Origin: Mesorhizobium sp. B2-1-1
Lineage (GTDB): Bacteria > Pseudomonadota > Alphaproteobacteria > Rhizobiales > Rhizobiaceae
Assembly: GCF_006442975.2 (NCBI RefSeq)
Contig: NZ_CP083954.1
Coordinates: forward strand, 4,843,501 to 4,907,500
DNA: 64,000 nucleotides
Direction of reading: 5' to 3'
Shown one piece after another: positions 44,595-53,926 of this stretch. The notes beneath the pieces are model-generated. The model was not told the origin of the DNA. It was given only the letters and a program-made list of their open reading frames with translations, and made no database searches. The translations under genes were made by a program, and so were the position numbers. Positions within the stretch are counted from its first letter, which is position 1. Every line of letters starts with the position of its first letter.

Positions 44595-45955
44595 GGTAAG
44601 GCCGTCAGCACGGCGCGTTCGACGATATCGAGCGCACGGTCGAGATCGGCTTTCGAAATCACCAGCGGCGGCGACAGCGTCAGCACGTTGCCGTGGCTGA
44701 CCTTGAAGCTCAGCCCCCGTTCCAGGCAGGCATAGAAGACGCGTTCGGCAAGATCGCGCGCGGGCTGGCGCGAGGTACGGTCCTCGACGAGTTCGACGCC
44801 GACCATCAATCCCCTGCCCCTGACATCTCCGATATGAGGCGAGCGCCCCATCAGATCCTGCATGCGTCCCAGCATATGCCGGCCAAGCTCGGCCGCACGC
44901 TCGACCAGTCCTTCCTCCAGGATGATATCGATCGTCGTCAGCGCCGCGCGCGTCGTCACCGGGTTCTTCTCGTGGGTGTAGTGACCGATGGCAAAACCGC
45001 CGGTGACGTCGAGATCGCGGCGGGCGATGACAGCGGCGATCGGCAGGATGCCGCCGCCGAGCGACTTGCCGAGAACGACTATGTCCGGCGTCACGCCGTC
45101 ATGCTCATGGGCGAAGAATTTTCCGGTCTTGCCAAGGCCGGTCGGGATCTCGTCGAAGATCAGCAGCGTGCCGTGCCGGTCGCAGGCCTCGCGCACCCGA
45201 TTCCAGAAACCGGGCGGCGGCGGGTTGGGCGTTGCCCGCATCGGCTCGGCGACGACCGCGGCCACATCCTGTTCGCGACCGAGCACATAGGCGATCATGT
45301 TGGCGCAGGCGAGCCCGGAGGCTTCCAGGGTGCCGTGGCCGTAAGGACAGCGGTAGCCGTCCCAAGGCGCGACATGTTCGGTGCCGGTCATCATCGGGCC
45401 GGCGATATGGGAACGGAAGGTCGCTTCGCCGCCGACGCTTGCGGCACCGAAGCCGGCGCCATGAAAGGCATCCCAGAACGAAACCGTCTTGAAGCGACCG
45501 GTCGCGGCGCGCGCGATCTTCAGCGCCACCTCGATGGCGTCGGAACCGCCTGTCGTGAACAGCACCTTGCCGAGATCGCCGGGCGCCAGCTCGGCCAATT
45601 TCTCGGCCAGTTCGACAGCGGGTTCGCAGGTGAAGCGGCGCGGCGCAAAACAGAGATCGTCGAGCTGTTTCTTGATCGCGGCGACCAGCTTCGGATGGCC
45701 ATAGCCGAGATGGTGCACGCTGTTGCCGTGGAAATCCATGAAACGGCGGCCGGCGGTGTCCTCGATCCAGATGCCTTCGGCCTTGGCGATCGTCGAAAGA
45801 CAGGGGCTGGACAGGCTCTGGTGCATGAAGGCCGAAGCGTCGCGGTCAAGCAGTCCGCGGATGCGCGGATCGTCCTGGCCGGAATCCCAGCGGCTGCGGG
45901 CCGCCGTGGTGTTGGAATCACCCTCGGTATGCACAAGCTCTTTGATCGCGACCAT
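44591..45955 (-). CDS. pbfA: (R)-1-hydroxy-2-aminoethylphosphonate ammonia-lyase PbfA
   Basis: 454 aa class-III PLP enzyme: aldimine lysine K297 (VVLGKSLGGG), aspartate in LLIFDEIPTGLGKTG, PLP-phosphate loop TTGGSDAIEVAL. Wording such as RRFMDFHGNSVHHLGYGHPKL and its place between phnY and phnS match PbfA, which converts R-1-hydroxy-AEP to phosphonoacetaldehyde plus ammonia, feeding PhnY. Named mainly from context; an automatic label would be aspartate aminotransferase family protein. Confidence 0.85.
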   Translation of the reverse strand: MVAIKELVHTEGDSNTTAARSRWDSGQDDPRIRGLLDRDASAFMHQSLSSPCLSTIAKAEGIWIEDTAGRRFMDFHGNSVHHLGYGHPKLVAAIKKQLDDLCFAPRRFTCEPAVELAEKLAELAPGDLGKVLFTTGGSDAIEVALKIARAATGRFKTVSFWDAFHGAGFGAASVGGEATFRSHIAGPMMTGTEHVAPWDGYRCPYGHGTLEASGLACANMIAYVLGREQDVAAVVAEPMRATPNPPPPGFWNRVREACDRHGTLLIFDEIPTGLGKTGKFFAHEHDGVTPDIVVLGKSLGGGILPIAAVIARRDLDVTGGFAIGHYTHEKNPVTTRAALTTIDIILEEGLVERAAELGRHMLGRMQDLMGRSPHIGDVRGRGLMVGVELVEDRTSRQPARDLAERVFYACLERGLSFKVSHGNVLTLSPPLVISKADLDRALDIVERAVLTALP

Positions 45956-45976
45956 AACCCTCTCCGAAACGCGAAT

Positions 45977-45999
45977 GAGGGAGCGTGGAACGCTCCCTC
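45977..45999. promoter_or_regulatory. Intercistronic hairpin between phnY and pbfA
   Basis: A perfect 10-bp stem GAGGGAGCGT/ACGCTCCCTC (45977-45986, 45990-45999) with a 3-nt loop in the 73-bp gap. No T-tract on the coding strand, so it probably stabilises or processes the mRNA rather than ending it. Confidence 0.6.
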
Positions 46000-46028
46000 T
46001 CTGTTGTTCTGTCAGCCGAGTGGTCCGG

Positions 46029-47486
46029 TCAGGACCAGGGCAGCGAAAACGTCTTCACATTGGTGTAGCTCTTCATCGCCTCGATGACGCCTTCCTTGTA
46101 GCCATTGCCACTGTCCTTGATGCCGCCGAAGGGCGACATCTCGATGCGATAGCCCGGCACTTCCCAGATGTTGACGGTGCCGACCTGAAGGCCGGCAATG
46201 TATTTCTGCATGCGGGGGAACGAGTTGGTGCAGACGCCCGAGGACAAGCCGAAGGCGGTCGAGTTGGACAGCCTGATCAGCGCCTCGTCATCGTCCGGTG
46301 CGCGCACGATCGGGATGATCGGCCCAAACGTCTCTTCCATCACCAGTTCGGATGTGTGCGGCACGCGATCGACGACGATCGGCGGCAGCAGCGCGCCTTG
46401 CCGGCCCGGATTGTAGAGGATTTCGGCGCCCTGCCCGGCGGCCATGTGGACACGAGCTTCGAAGAGTGCCGCCGCCTTCTCGTGCACGACGGTGCCGAGA
46501 TCGGTCGTACGGTCCATCGGGTCGCCGAAGCGGATCTTTCTGGCCCGCTCCAGCACCAGCGGCACGAAGCGGTCGGCGATGCTTTCCTGGACGAGGATGC
46601 GCTTGACCGCCGTGCAGCGCTGGCCGGAGTTCTTCGTGGCGCCGGCGACGGCGAGATCGGCGGCCCTGGCCAGATCGTCGTCCGAGAGATCGTTGAGGAT
46701 GATCAGCGGATCGTTGCCGCCGAGCTCCAGCACCTGGCGCTTGTAGCCGGCTGTGCGGGCGATCATCTTGCCGACCGGCACGCCGCCGGTAAAGGTGACC
46801 AGGTCGATGTTGTCGTTGGTGATCATCTCGTTGCCAATGTCGGCCGGCCAGCCGGTCACCACCGAGAGCATTTCCGGCGGCAGGCCGGCTTCGTAGAGGA
46901 TGTCGGCCAAAAGCAGCGCCGTCATCGGCGTCAGTTCGGTCGGTTTGACCACCACGCAATTGTTGGTGGCGATCGCCGGCGCCACCTTGTGCGAGACCAT
47001 GTTGAGCGGATGGTTGAACGGGGTGATCGCCGAGATCGCCTTCAGCGGCTCGCGCGTGGTGAAGATCTTGCGCGCCTTGCCGTGCGGGGTGAGATCGCAG
47101 GAGAAGATCTGGCCGTCATCCTGGATGCACATCTGCGCCGACAATGTGAACACGTCATAGGCGCGGCCGACCTCATAGAGCGAATCCGTCTTGGAGATGC
47201 CGAGCTCGAGCGTAATGAGATCAGATATTTCTTCCCGGCGCGACGCCAGTTTTTCCGCCGTGCGGAACAGGATCTGCTGACGCTCGTAGCGCGTCAGCTT
47301 CGACCTGTAGCCGGCGGCGATCTCGAAGGCCTGGCGGGCATGCTCGGCGCGGCCGGCGGGCACGGTGCCGATAACCGCATTGGTATAGGGGTAGTGGACA
47401 GGAACGACGCCGTCGGCGTCGACCTTGCGACCAGCTATGCGCATCGGTTCGTGGCGGACTTTGATCGAAGTATCGAGCTTGGTCAT
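46029..47486 (-). CDS. phnY: Phosphonoacetaldehyde dehydrogenase PhnY
   Basis: 485 aa NAD-dependent aldehyde dehydrogenase. Catalytic cysteine in [11 protein letters not shown], general-base glutamate in [10 protein letters not shown], the Asn of PFNHPLNMV, and the terminal [16 protein letters not shown]. Start at ATG 47486 (MTKLDTSIK). It oxidises phosphonoacetaldehyde to phosphonoacetate, between PhnW and PhnA. Separated from phnA by the palindromic element at 47528-47714. Confidence 0.92.
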   Translation of the reverse strand: MTKLDTSIKVRHEPMRIAGRKVDADGVVPVHYPYTNAVIGTVPAGRAEHARQAFEIAAGYRSKLTRYERQQILFRTAEKLASRREEISDLITLELGISKTDSLYEVGRAYDVFTLSAQMCIQDDGQIFSCDLTPHGKARKIFTTREPLKAISAITPFNHPLNMVSHKVAPAIATNNCVVVKPTELTPMTALLLADILYEAGLPPEMLSVVTGWPADIGNEMITNDNIDLVTFTGGVPVGKMIARTAGYKRQVLELGGNDPLIILNDLSDDDLARAADLAVAGATKNSGQRCTAVKRILVQESIADRFVPLVLERARKIRFGDPMDRTTDLGTVVHEKAAALFEARVHMAAGQGAEILYNPGRQGALLPPIVVDRVPHTSELVMEETFGPIIPIVRAPDDDEALIRLSNSTAFGLSSGVCTNSFPRMQKYIAGLQVGTVNIWEVPGYRIEMSPFGGIKDSGNGYKEGVIEAMKSYTNVKTFSLPWS

Positions 47487-47527
47487 CGGTTCCGTTCCAG
47501 CAATTCGAAGGAGAAAGTGGTGCAACG

Positions 47528-47714
47528 GATTGTCGACCCCCACTCCGGCCCTTCGGGCCACCTCTCCCCCGATCGACGGGGGAGAGGAAATCAGGTGAGG
47601 TCGGCGCCACCACGTTTCCGGGCTAAGCCGCCGCTAGCCCTGGCGCCTTTCCTCTCCCCCGTCGATCGGGGGAGAGGTGCCGAGCGAAGCTCGGCGGAGT
47701 GGGGGTCGACAATC
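47528..47714. mobile_element. RIME-like palindromic intergenic element
   Basis: A 187-bp element between phnA and phnY. Its ends are a 20-bp perfect inverted repeat (47528-47547 and 47695-47714). Inside each arm is a smaller palindrome: CCTCTCCCCC-GATCGAC-GGGGGAGAGG at left and the inverted copy CCTCTCCCCC-GTCGATC-GGGGGAGAGG at right. It has no ORF. It resembles Rhizobium intergenic mosaic elements/MITEs, and can fold into a large cruciform or mRNA hairpin. It lies in a transcribed intercistronic gap, and may lower phnY expression relative to phnA. Confidence 0.85.
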
Positions 47715-47724
47715 ACGCTCGATA

Positions 47725-48981
47725 TCAAGCCTGCGCGGCCGCCATCGTCGCGTAGTAGAACGCGTCGAAGTTCCTCAGCACGGGCTCATCAGGCAAATCG
47801 GGCAGCACGCGGTTGACGATGAACGGCACCTCCTGCTCGGTCAGCCCGCCATGCGAGCGCAGCGGCTCGTTGAGGGCTGCCAGGTCGTGGCGGTGTTCCG
47901 AGGTGCCGATCGTCTTGTTCTGCGTCGAGATCAGCACGATGTCGCCGATGCGGTCGGCCGGCAGTTCGAAACGCTCGCAGGCGGTCGGGCTGTCGACAAC
48001 CAACATGATGCCGTCGATCTTCGCCAGCCGCGCCATGATGTCGGCCTGATCGGCGCCGTCAGGAAGGTAGGCGGTGGCGAACGAGCCGAGCGCGCCGTGA
48101 TGCACGACATAGGGATCTGTGATCGGCAGGATGACGCGCGCGGCATCCTTGCCCAGCCATTCGTCGAGCAGGTCCTGGACATAGACGACGTCAGGCGAAC
48201 CATCCTGCTTGTGCTTGGGCTTCATGCCGTGGTCGGCGGTCACCACGATTGCCGCGCCCAGCGCATCAAGCTCGGCCAGGTACTTGTCGAACATCTCGTA
48301 GAAGGCGTTGGCCTGCGGCACGCCGGGTGCGTATTTGTGCTGCACATAGTCGGTGGTGGTCAGATACATGATGTCGGGGCGGAATTCCTTCAGCAGCTGG
48401 ACGCCGGCGGCGAAGACGAATTCCGACAGTTCGGCCGAATAGACTTCCGGTACCGGCAGTCCAAAATGCTTCGAGGCATTGTCGATGCCGTGCTCGGCCT
48501 TGGTGGTGGTGTCGGATTTTTCCGCCGAGAAGCACAGCGCGCGGCCGTCGTCGAAGGCGAGGCCCTTGCCGAGCAGTGCACGCAATTTGTCCTTGGCGGT
48601 GACCACGGCGACCTTGGCGCCGGCGTCGTAGAAGGCTTGAAAAATGGTGGGCGCGCGCAGGAAGCGCGGGTCGTTCATCATCACTTCCTTGCCGGTTTCG
48701 CGCTCGTAGAGGTAGTTGCCGCAAATGCCGTGCACCGACGGCGGGCGGCCTGTGGCGATCGACAGATTGTTGGGGTTGGTGAAGCTCGGAATGACAGAAT
48801 GCGCAAAACGCACCGTGCCTTTCTGCTTGACCTTCTCCAGCGCCGGCATCAGCCCGGCCTTGATGGCTTCGTCGAGATAGGCCGGCTCGCAGCCATCGAG
48901 GCAGATGGCGATGGCCGGCACACGTGGCCAGGCGTAGGTGCGGCCGTTGACCGCGACGTTGATGGGAGACATCTGGTTCAT
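47725..48981 (-). CDS. phnA: Phosphonoacetate hydrolase PhnA
   Basis: 418 aa alkaline-phosphatase-superfamily enzyme that splits phosphonoacetate into acetate and phosphate. With ATG 48981 as residue 1, the expected zinc and nucleophile residues fall on D29, T68, D211, H215, D250, H251 and H377, the numbering known for the Sinorhizobium meliloti enzyme, which also supports this start. GAGGA lies 5 nt upstream; a TTG at 48993 is less likely. It is 25 bp downstream of phnW. Confidence 0.95.
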   Translation of the reverse strand: MNQMSPINVAVNGRTYAWPRVPAIAICLDGCEPAYLDEAIKAGLMPALEKVKQKGTVRFAHSVIPSFTNPNNLSIATGRPPSVHGICGNYLYERETGKEVMMNDPRFLRAPTIFQAFYDAGAKVAVVTAKDKLRALLGKGLAFDDGRALCFSAEKSDTTTKAEHGIDNASKHFGLPVPEVYSAELSEFVFAAGVQLLKEFRPDIMYLTTTDYVQHKYAPGVPQANAFYEMFDKYLAELDALGAAIVVTADHGMKPKHKQDGSPDVVYVQDLLDEWLGKDAARVILPITDPYVVHHGALGSFATAYLPDGADQADIMARLAKIDGIMLVVDSPTACERFELPADRIGDIVLISTQNKTIGTSEHRHDLAALNEPLRSHGGLTEQEVPFIVNRVLPDLPDEPVLRNFDAFYYATMAAAQA

Positions 48982-49006
48982 CGAAATCCTCAAAAATTCT
49001 GCCGCT

Positions 49007-50206
49007 TCAGGCGGCGAGTTTGGCGCGCTCGGCGATTGCCGCGGCGGGAGGAGCGGCGGTGTCGACGTTCATCTCCTTCAGCGACTGCGCCGCCGCCTCT
49101 ACGACGCGGCGCATGACATGTTCGTCCATCTGGCCGATGCAGCCGATACGGAAGCTATCGACGACGGTCAGCTTGCCCGGATAGATGATGAAGCCCTTGT
49201 CCTTCATCAGCTCGTAGAAGCGGTCGAAGGCGAAGTTGGCGTGGGCCGGGTTGAAGAAGGTGACGATGATCGGCGACAGCCAGCGATCCCTGAGCAAAGT
49301 CTCGAAGCCGAGCTCGCGCATGCCGGCCACCATCACGTCGCGGTTCCTGGTGTAGCGGGCGCCGCGGCCGGCAACACCGCCCTCGGCCTCGTGCTGGCGA
49401 AGCGCTTCAAGGAAGGCGGCGACGACATGGGTCGGCGGAGTGTAGCGCCACTGCCCGGTCTTGTTCATATGCGCCCACTGCGCATGGACGTCGAGCGACA
49501 GCGAATGGCTGCGGCTCTTGGCGGCTTCCAATTCGCTCTTGCGGGCGATGATGAAGCCGAAGCCCGGCACGCCCTCGATGCACTTGTTGGCGGACGAGAC
49601 CATCGCCTCGTAGCGGATCTCGTTCACGTCGAGCGCGATGGCGCCGAAGGCGCTCATGGAATCGACCAGCAGCTTGCGGCCCTTGGCATGGACGGCTTCG
49701 GCAATCTCGGCGACGGGGTTGAGGATGCCGGAACTGGTCTCGCAATGGATGGCGATCACATGCGTGATGGCAGGATCGGCCTCGAGGGCGGCGGCCACCT
49801 CGTCGCCGCGCGGCGGCAGGTAGTCGCCCTTGTCGATCAGCGTATAGGCGCGGCCGAGATACTGCATGGTCTGGGCCGCGCGCAGGCCGTAGGCGCCATT
49901 GGCCAGGACCAGAACCTTGCCGTCCTTCGGCACGAACGAACCCAGCATCGCCTCGACGCAGAAGGAGCCGCTGCCTTGCATCGGCACACAGTCGAATTCG
50001 CCTTTCGCATCGCCGGTCAGCGCCAGCAGGCGGCGGCGCAGGTCTGACGTCATGGCGCGGAAATCGCCGTCCCAGGATCCCCAGTCGCGCAGCATCGCCT
50101 GCTTGACCGGATAGGAGGTGGTGAGCGGCCCGGGCGTCAGCAGGTATGGCTCGCCCAGCGCCGGACCGGCCAACGGCTCCGCGGCAAATTTCGTCTCGGC
50201 GAGCAT
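49007..50206 (-). CDS. phnW: 2-aminoethylphosphonate-pyruvate transaminase PhnW
   Basis: 399 aa fold-type-I PLP transaminase. PLP lysine K208 in SSANKCIEGVPGFGF, LLTPGPLTTSYPVKQAM opening, and MQGSGSFCVEAML loop, all PhnW hallmarks. It transfers the amino group of AEP to pyruvate, giving phosphonoacetaldehyde and alanine. First gene of phnW-phnA-phnY-pbfA. About 30 residues longer at the C-terminus than the shortest relatives. Divergent from the LysR gene. Confidence 0.94.
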   Translation of the reverse strand: MLAETKFAAEPLAGPALGEPYLLTPGPLTTSYPVKQAMLRDWGSWDGDFRAMTSDLRRRLLALTGDAKGEFDCVPMQGSGSFCVEAMLGSFVPKDGKVLVLANGAYGLRAAQTMQYLGRAYTLIDKGDYLPPRGDEVAAALEADPAITHVIAIHCETSSGILNPVAEIAEAVHAKGRKLLVDSMSAFGAIALDVNEIRYEAMVSSANKCIEGVPGFGFIIARKSELEAAKSRSHSLSLDVHAQWAHMNKTGQWRYTPPTHVVAAFLEALRQHEAEGGVAGRGARYTRNRDVMVAGMRELGFETLLRDRWLSPIIVTFFNPAHANFAFDRFYELMKDKGFIIYPGKLTVVDSFRIGCIGQMDEHVMRRVVEAAAQSLKEMNVDTAAPPAAAIAERAKLAA

Positions 50207-50257
50207 AGTGTCCTCCGCTGCTTTTTATGTGGGGCCATTCTTGGCTGGAACGACGTA

Positions 50258-50279
50258 TTTGTAAAATCGTTATTTTGTA
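50258..50279. promoter_or_regulatory. AT-rich divergent region, candidate LysR site
   Basis: The 293-bp gap between phnW and the LysR gene holds one AT-rich island with TTTGTA repeated at 50258-50263 and 50274-50279 (16-bp step). It lies 50-75 bp upstream of phnW, where a LysR activator site is expected. No perfect T-N11-A palindrome was found; the rest of the gap shows no gene. Confidence 0.35.
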
Positions 50280-50499
50280 TTGATGTATAAGCTCACCCGA
50301 TGATCTGGCTTGCAGTCGAATTATTGCCCGGCGGGATAATCGCGCCTCCAGCCGAGCGCAGCCTGCGTGGTATCCATGACGTGTGCGTGACCGTGGGCGA
50401 TCATCCCCAGATATAAGAAGAATCGTTCCTTCATGCCTTTTTGCCTGCGAGGCTTATGATAGGGTGGCGGCCGGAACTCGGATCTAGAAAGCTGAGAAC

Positions 50500-51369
50500 A
50501 TGCGCTACGTTCAATTGCGAGCCTTTCACCAGGTGGCGATATCAGGCGGGTTTTCACGTGCCGCGGAAGCGCTGTTCCTGACGCAGCCAGCAATTTCGGA
50601 CCAGGTGCGCAAGCTCGAGGAAGAATATGACGTGCTGCTGTTCAACCGGAACAAGAAGCAGGTCACGCTGACCCATTCGGGCCAGAAGCTGCTCGAAATT
50701 ACCCACCGCATGTTCGACACCGAGCAGCAGGCGCTCGAGCTTCTGACGGAATCGCGCGCCCTGCGCTCCGGCACGCTGCGCATCGTCGCCGACGCCGCGC
50801 ATCATCTGCTTCACATCCTCGGCAGTTTTCGCGCGCGCTATCCCGGCGTCCAGGTTTCGCTGCGCGCCGGCAACACCGAGACGGTAATCAGCAGCCTCTA
50901 CAGCTATGATGCCGACATCGGCGTGCTGGGCGAGGTGCCGACCGGACGCGACTTCGAGGTGCTGAAACTCAATTCGACGCCGATCATCGCTTTTGCGTCC
51001 GTCGATCATCCGCTGTCGGGCAAGAAATCATTGAGCCTCAAGCAACTCGCGCAGGAATCGCTGGTCATGCGGGAGCGCGGCTCCAAGACGCGCCAGAAGC
51101 TCGAGGATCTGGCCGCGGCATCGAAGGTCGAACTCAGGCCGGTGATCGAGGCGGAAGGCCGTGAAGCCGTCCGCGAGATCGTCGCCTCGGGTGCCGGCAT
51201 CGGCTTTGTCTCGGCGGCCGAATTCGGCCAGGATTCGCGGCTGGTAGCGATCGCGCTCGACGCGCCTGAGACGTTGATGGACGAAGCGCTGATCTGCCTG
51301 CGCGAACGCAGCGGCGGCAAGCTGGTGCGCGCCTTCCTCGACATGGCGCGTTCGATGTCGGCGGATTAG
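50500..51369 (+). CDS. LysR family regulator, probable regulator of AEP catabolism
   Basis: 289 aa. HTH MRYVQLRAFHQVAISGGFSRA, LFLTQPAISDQVRKLEEEY, LLFNRNKKQVTLT, then a co-inducer domain. Divergent from phnW, like LysR regulators (AepR/PhnR type) of AEP genes in other proteobacteria. Its last four bases overlap tail-to-tail the end of the dehydrogenase at 51366-53843. Confidence 0.92.
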   Translation: MRYVQLRAFHQVAISGGFSRAAEALFLTQPAISDQVRKLEEEYDVLLFNRNKKQVTLTHSGQKLLEITHRMFDTEQQALELLTESRALRSGTLRIVADAAHHLLHILGSFRARYPGVQVSLRAGNTETVISSLYSYDADIGVLGEVPTGRDFEVLKLNSTPIIAFASVDHPLSGKKSLSLKQLAQESLVMRERGSKTRQKLEDLAAASKVELRPVIEAEGREAVREIVASGAGIGFVSAAEFGQDSRLVAIALDAPETLMDEALICLRERSGGKLVRAFLDMARSMSAD

Positions 51370-53843
51370 GCGGCGGCCCTGATCTCCTCCACATCCGCTT
51401 TCACCCGTTCCGACTTCGGATCGTAAGGGGTGCGCAAATGTGCCGTGGCCGCGTGGCGAACGCCGGCAAGATCGATCTCGAAACGGCCGCTAGCCAGAAA
51501 CGCAGCGTCGACGCCCGTCTCGTTCTCGATCAGCCCGAGCGCCACCGAGCGGCCAAGCGTGTGACCGTAGGCGGCCGAGCGGACCTCGCCGACGGGCTTG
51601 CCGTCGCGCAGGATCAGCTCGCCGCCCCACAGCATCGGCTCGGCATGGTCGAGCGTGAACAGTACGATGCGTTTTGCTGGCGCCGTCGACGGCTTGGCCT
51701 CGACCAGCGCGTCACGGCCGATGAAGCCACCCGATTTGTCCATGGCGACGGCGAAGCCAAGCCCCGCCTGCCAGGGGGTAATGTCAGGCGTCAACTCACG
51801 GCCCCAGGCGCGAAAACCCTTTTCGATGCGCAAGGCATCAAGCGCGTAGTAGCCGGCGTCCAGGAGGCCGAATTCGCCGCCAGCCTCGTGCAGCGCCTCG
51901 TAGACGCCGACGGCGAATTCCGTCGGCACGATCAGCTCCCAGCCGAGCTCGCCGACATAGGTCATGCGGTTGGCGTAGGCGGTAGCGTCGCCGATATCGA
52001 TCTCGCGGATGGTGGCGAAGGGGAAGCCGGCGTTGGAAAGATCGGCCGACGACAATTTGCCCAGGAGATCGCGCGAGCGCGGCCCCATCAGCGCCAGCAC
52101 CGCGTAGGACGAGGTGACGTCGGTCACGATGGCATGTGCGTCCGGTGGGATGTTCCTGGCGATCCAGTCGGCGTCGTGGACCGCTTGCGCCGAACCGGTG
52201 ACGATGAGGAATTTTTGCGCACCAAGTCGCATTACGGTGAGATCGCTTTCGTACCCGCCGCGCGCGTTGAGCACGCCCGTGTAAACGGATGTACCGACCG
52301 GTACATCGACATTGCCGGCGCAGATGCGGTTGAGCAGGGCACAGGCGTCGCGGCCCTGCACGAGAAGCTTGGCGAAAGAGGTCTGGTCGAATACGGCAAC
52401 AGCCTCGCGCGTCGCCTTCATTTCGCGCTTGACTGCCTCATGCCAGTTCTGGCGGCCGAAGGCATAATCGTTCCCGGCCCTCTCTCCCGGGGCCGCGAAC
52501 CAGTTGGCGCGCTCCCAGCCCATCTTGGAACCGAAGCAGGCGCCCCTGGCGGCCAGCCGGTCGTAGAGCGGCGAGCGGCGGAAGGGTCGGGCGGTGTCCA
52601 GCTCGCGGTTCGGCCACGGCATGGCGTAATGCAAACCGAGCGTCTCCTTGACGCGATCATGCAGCCAGCGCGGATTGTTGTTGAAGGCGGCGAAGCGCCT
52701 GATATCGACAGGCCACAAATCCATGGTCGGCGCGCCGTTGACGATCCACTCGGCCAGCGCCTTGCCGGCACCGCCGGCGCTGGCGATGCCCATCGAGTTA
52801 AAGCCGGCGCCAACATAGAAATTCTTCAGCTCCGGCGCCTCGCCGAGGAGAAAATTGTTGTCGGGCGTAAAGCTTTCGGGACCGTTGTAGAACTTCTTGA
52901 CCTCGGCTTGCGCCAGTTGCGGCACGCGCACCAGCGCGTTTTCCATCAGAATCTCGAACTGATCCCAATCGTCCGGCAGCAGCGCGAACTCGAAATTCTC
53001 GGGGATGCCGTTCATGCCCCACGGCTTGGCATGCGGTTCGAAGCCGCCCATGACCAGCCCGCCGACCTCTTCCTTGAAATAGACGAAGCCGTCCGGATCG
53101 CGCATGACGGGCAGGTCCGGATGCACACCCTCGATCCGGCCCGTGACGATGTACATGTGCTCGGCCGAATGCAGCGGCACCGAGACGCCGCACATCAGCC
53201 CGACCTTACGCGCCCACTGGCCGGCGCAGTTGACGACGATCTCGGCGGCGATGTCGCCGCGGTCGGTCTCGACACCGCAGGCGACGCCGTTTCTCACCAT
53301 GATGCCGGTGACCTTTACCCGCTCGAATATCCTCGCGCCGCGATTGCGCGCGCCCTTGGCGAGCGATTGCGTGAGATCGGTCGGATTGGCCTTGCCGTCG
53401 CCAGGCAGCCAGACCGCGCCGACCAGATCGTCCGTCACCATGACCGGCCACAGATCGCCGGCTTCGCTCGGCGAGATGACGTCGATCTCAACGCCTTGGG
53501 CGCGCGCCGACGCAGCCGTACGCTTCAGCACCGTCATGCGGTCGGCGGTGCGCGCCACCGACAGCGAGCCGCAATTCTTCCAGCCGGTCGCGAGACCGGT
53601 CTCGGCCTCCAGTTCGCCATAGAGCTGAGTGGAGTACCTGATCAGGCTGGTCATGTTGGAATGGCTGCGCAATTGCCCGACCAGACCCGCCGCATGCCAG
53701 GTGGTGCCGCCGCTGAGCTGACCCTGCTCGAGAAGGACAACGTCGGCCCAGCCGAGCTTCGTCAGGTGATAGGCGACGGAGCAGCCGATGATGCCGCCGC
53801 CGACGATCACGACGCGTGCCTGCGTTGGAAATTCATGTGCCAT
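51366..53843 (-). CDS. Dimethylglycine/sarcosine dehydrogenase-like flavoprotein (DAO + GcvT)
   Basis: 825 aa from ATG 53843. N-terminal FAD domain (VVIVGGGIIGCSVAYHLTKLG, with the covalent-FAD-type histidine in GGTTWHAAGLVGQLRS), then from about residue 430 a GcvT/aminomethyltransferase tetrahydrofolate domain (FDQTSFAKLLVQGRDA, RMTYVGELGWELIVP, RIEKGFRAWGRELTPDITPW). Family enzymes oxidatively N-demethylate dimethylglycine or sarcosine, passing the one-carbon unit to folate. Its place next to the AEP genes raises N-methylated AEP as a possible substrate, but the same gene is common in glycine-betaine degradation. Confidence 0.9.
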   Translation of the reverse strand: MAHEFPTQARVVIVGGGIIGCSVAYHLTKLGWADVVLLEQGQLSGGTTWHAAGLVGQLRSHSNMTSLIRYSTQLYGELEAETGLATGWKNCGSLSVARTADRMTVLKRTAASARAQGVEIDVISPSEAGDLWPVMVTDDLVGAVWLPGDGKANPTDLTQSLAKGARNRGARIFERVKVTGIMVRNGVACGVETDRGDIAAEIVVNCAGQWARKVGLMCGVSVPLHSAEHMYIVTGRIEGVHPDLPVMRDPDGFVYFKEEVGGLVMGGFEPHAKPWGMNGIPENFEFALLPDDWDQFEILMENALVRVPQLAQAEVKKFYNGPESFTPDNNFLLGEAPELKNFYVGAGFNSMGIASAGGAGKALAEWIVNGAPTMDLWPVDIRRFAAFNNNPRWLHDRVKETLGLHYAMPWPNRELDTARPFRRSPLYDRLAARGACFGSKMGWERANWFAAPGERAGNDYAFGRQNWHEAVKREMKATREAVAVFDQTSFAKLLVQGRDACALLNRICAGNVDVPVGTSVYTGVLNARGGYESDLTVMRLGAQKFLIVTGSAQAVHDADWIARNIPPDAHAIVTDVTSSYAVLALMGPRSRDLLGKLSSADLSNAGFPFATIREIDIGDATAYANRMTYVGELGWELIVPTEFAVGVYEALHEAGGEFGLLDAGYYALDALRIEKGFRAWGRELTPDITPWQAGLGFAVAMDKSGGFIGRDALVEAKPSTAPAKRIVLFTLDHAEPMLWGGELILRDGKPVGEVRSAAYGHTLGRSVALGLIENETGVDAAFLASGRFEIDLAGVRHAATAHLRTPYDPKSERVKADVEEIRAAA

Positions 53844-53926
53844 GAGGGTTCCGCCATCTTGAGGGATGGTCGGCAAGCTAACACAGGAAAGTCAAATATC
53901 AAGTCAAAAAGCCACAAAATATCACA

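Noticed and set aside
47528..47714. CRISPR-like or IS element
   Set aside because: Only one palindromic unit with no spacers, no transposase ORF and no target-site duplication that I can identify.
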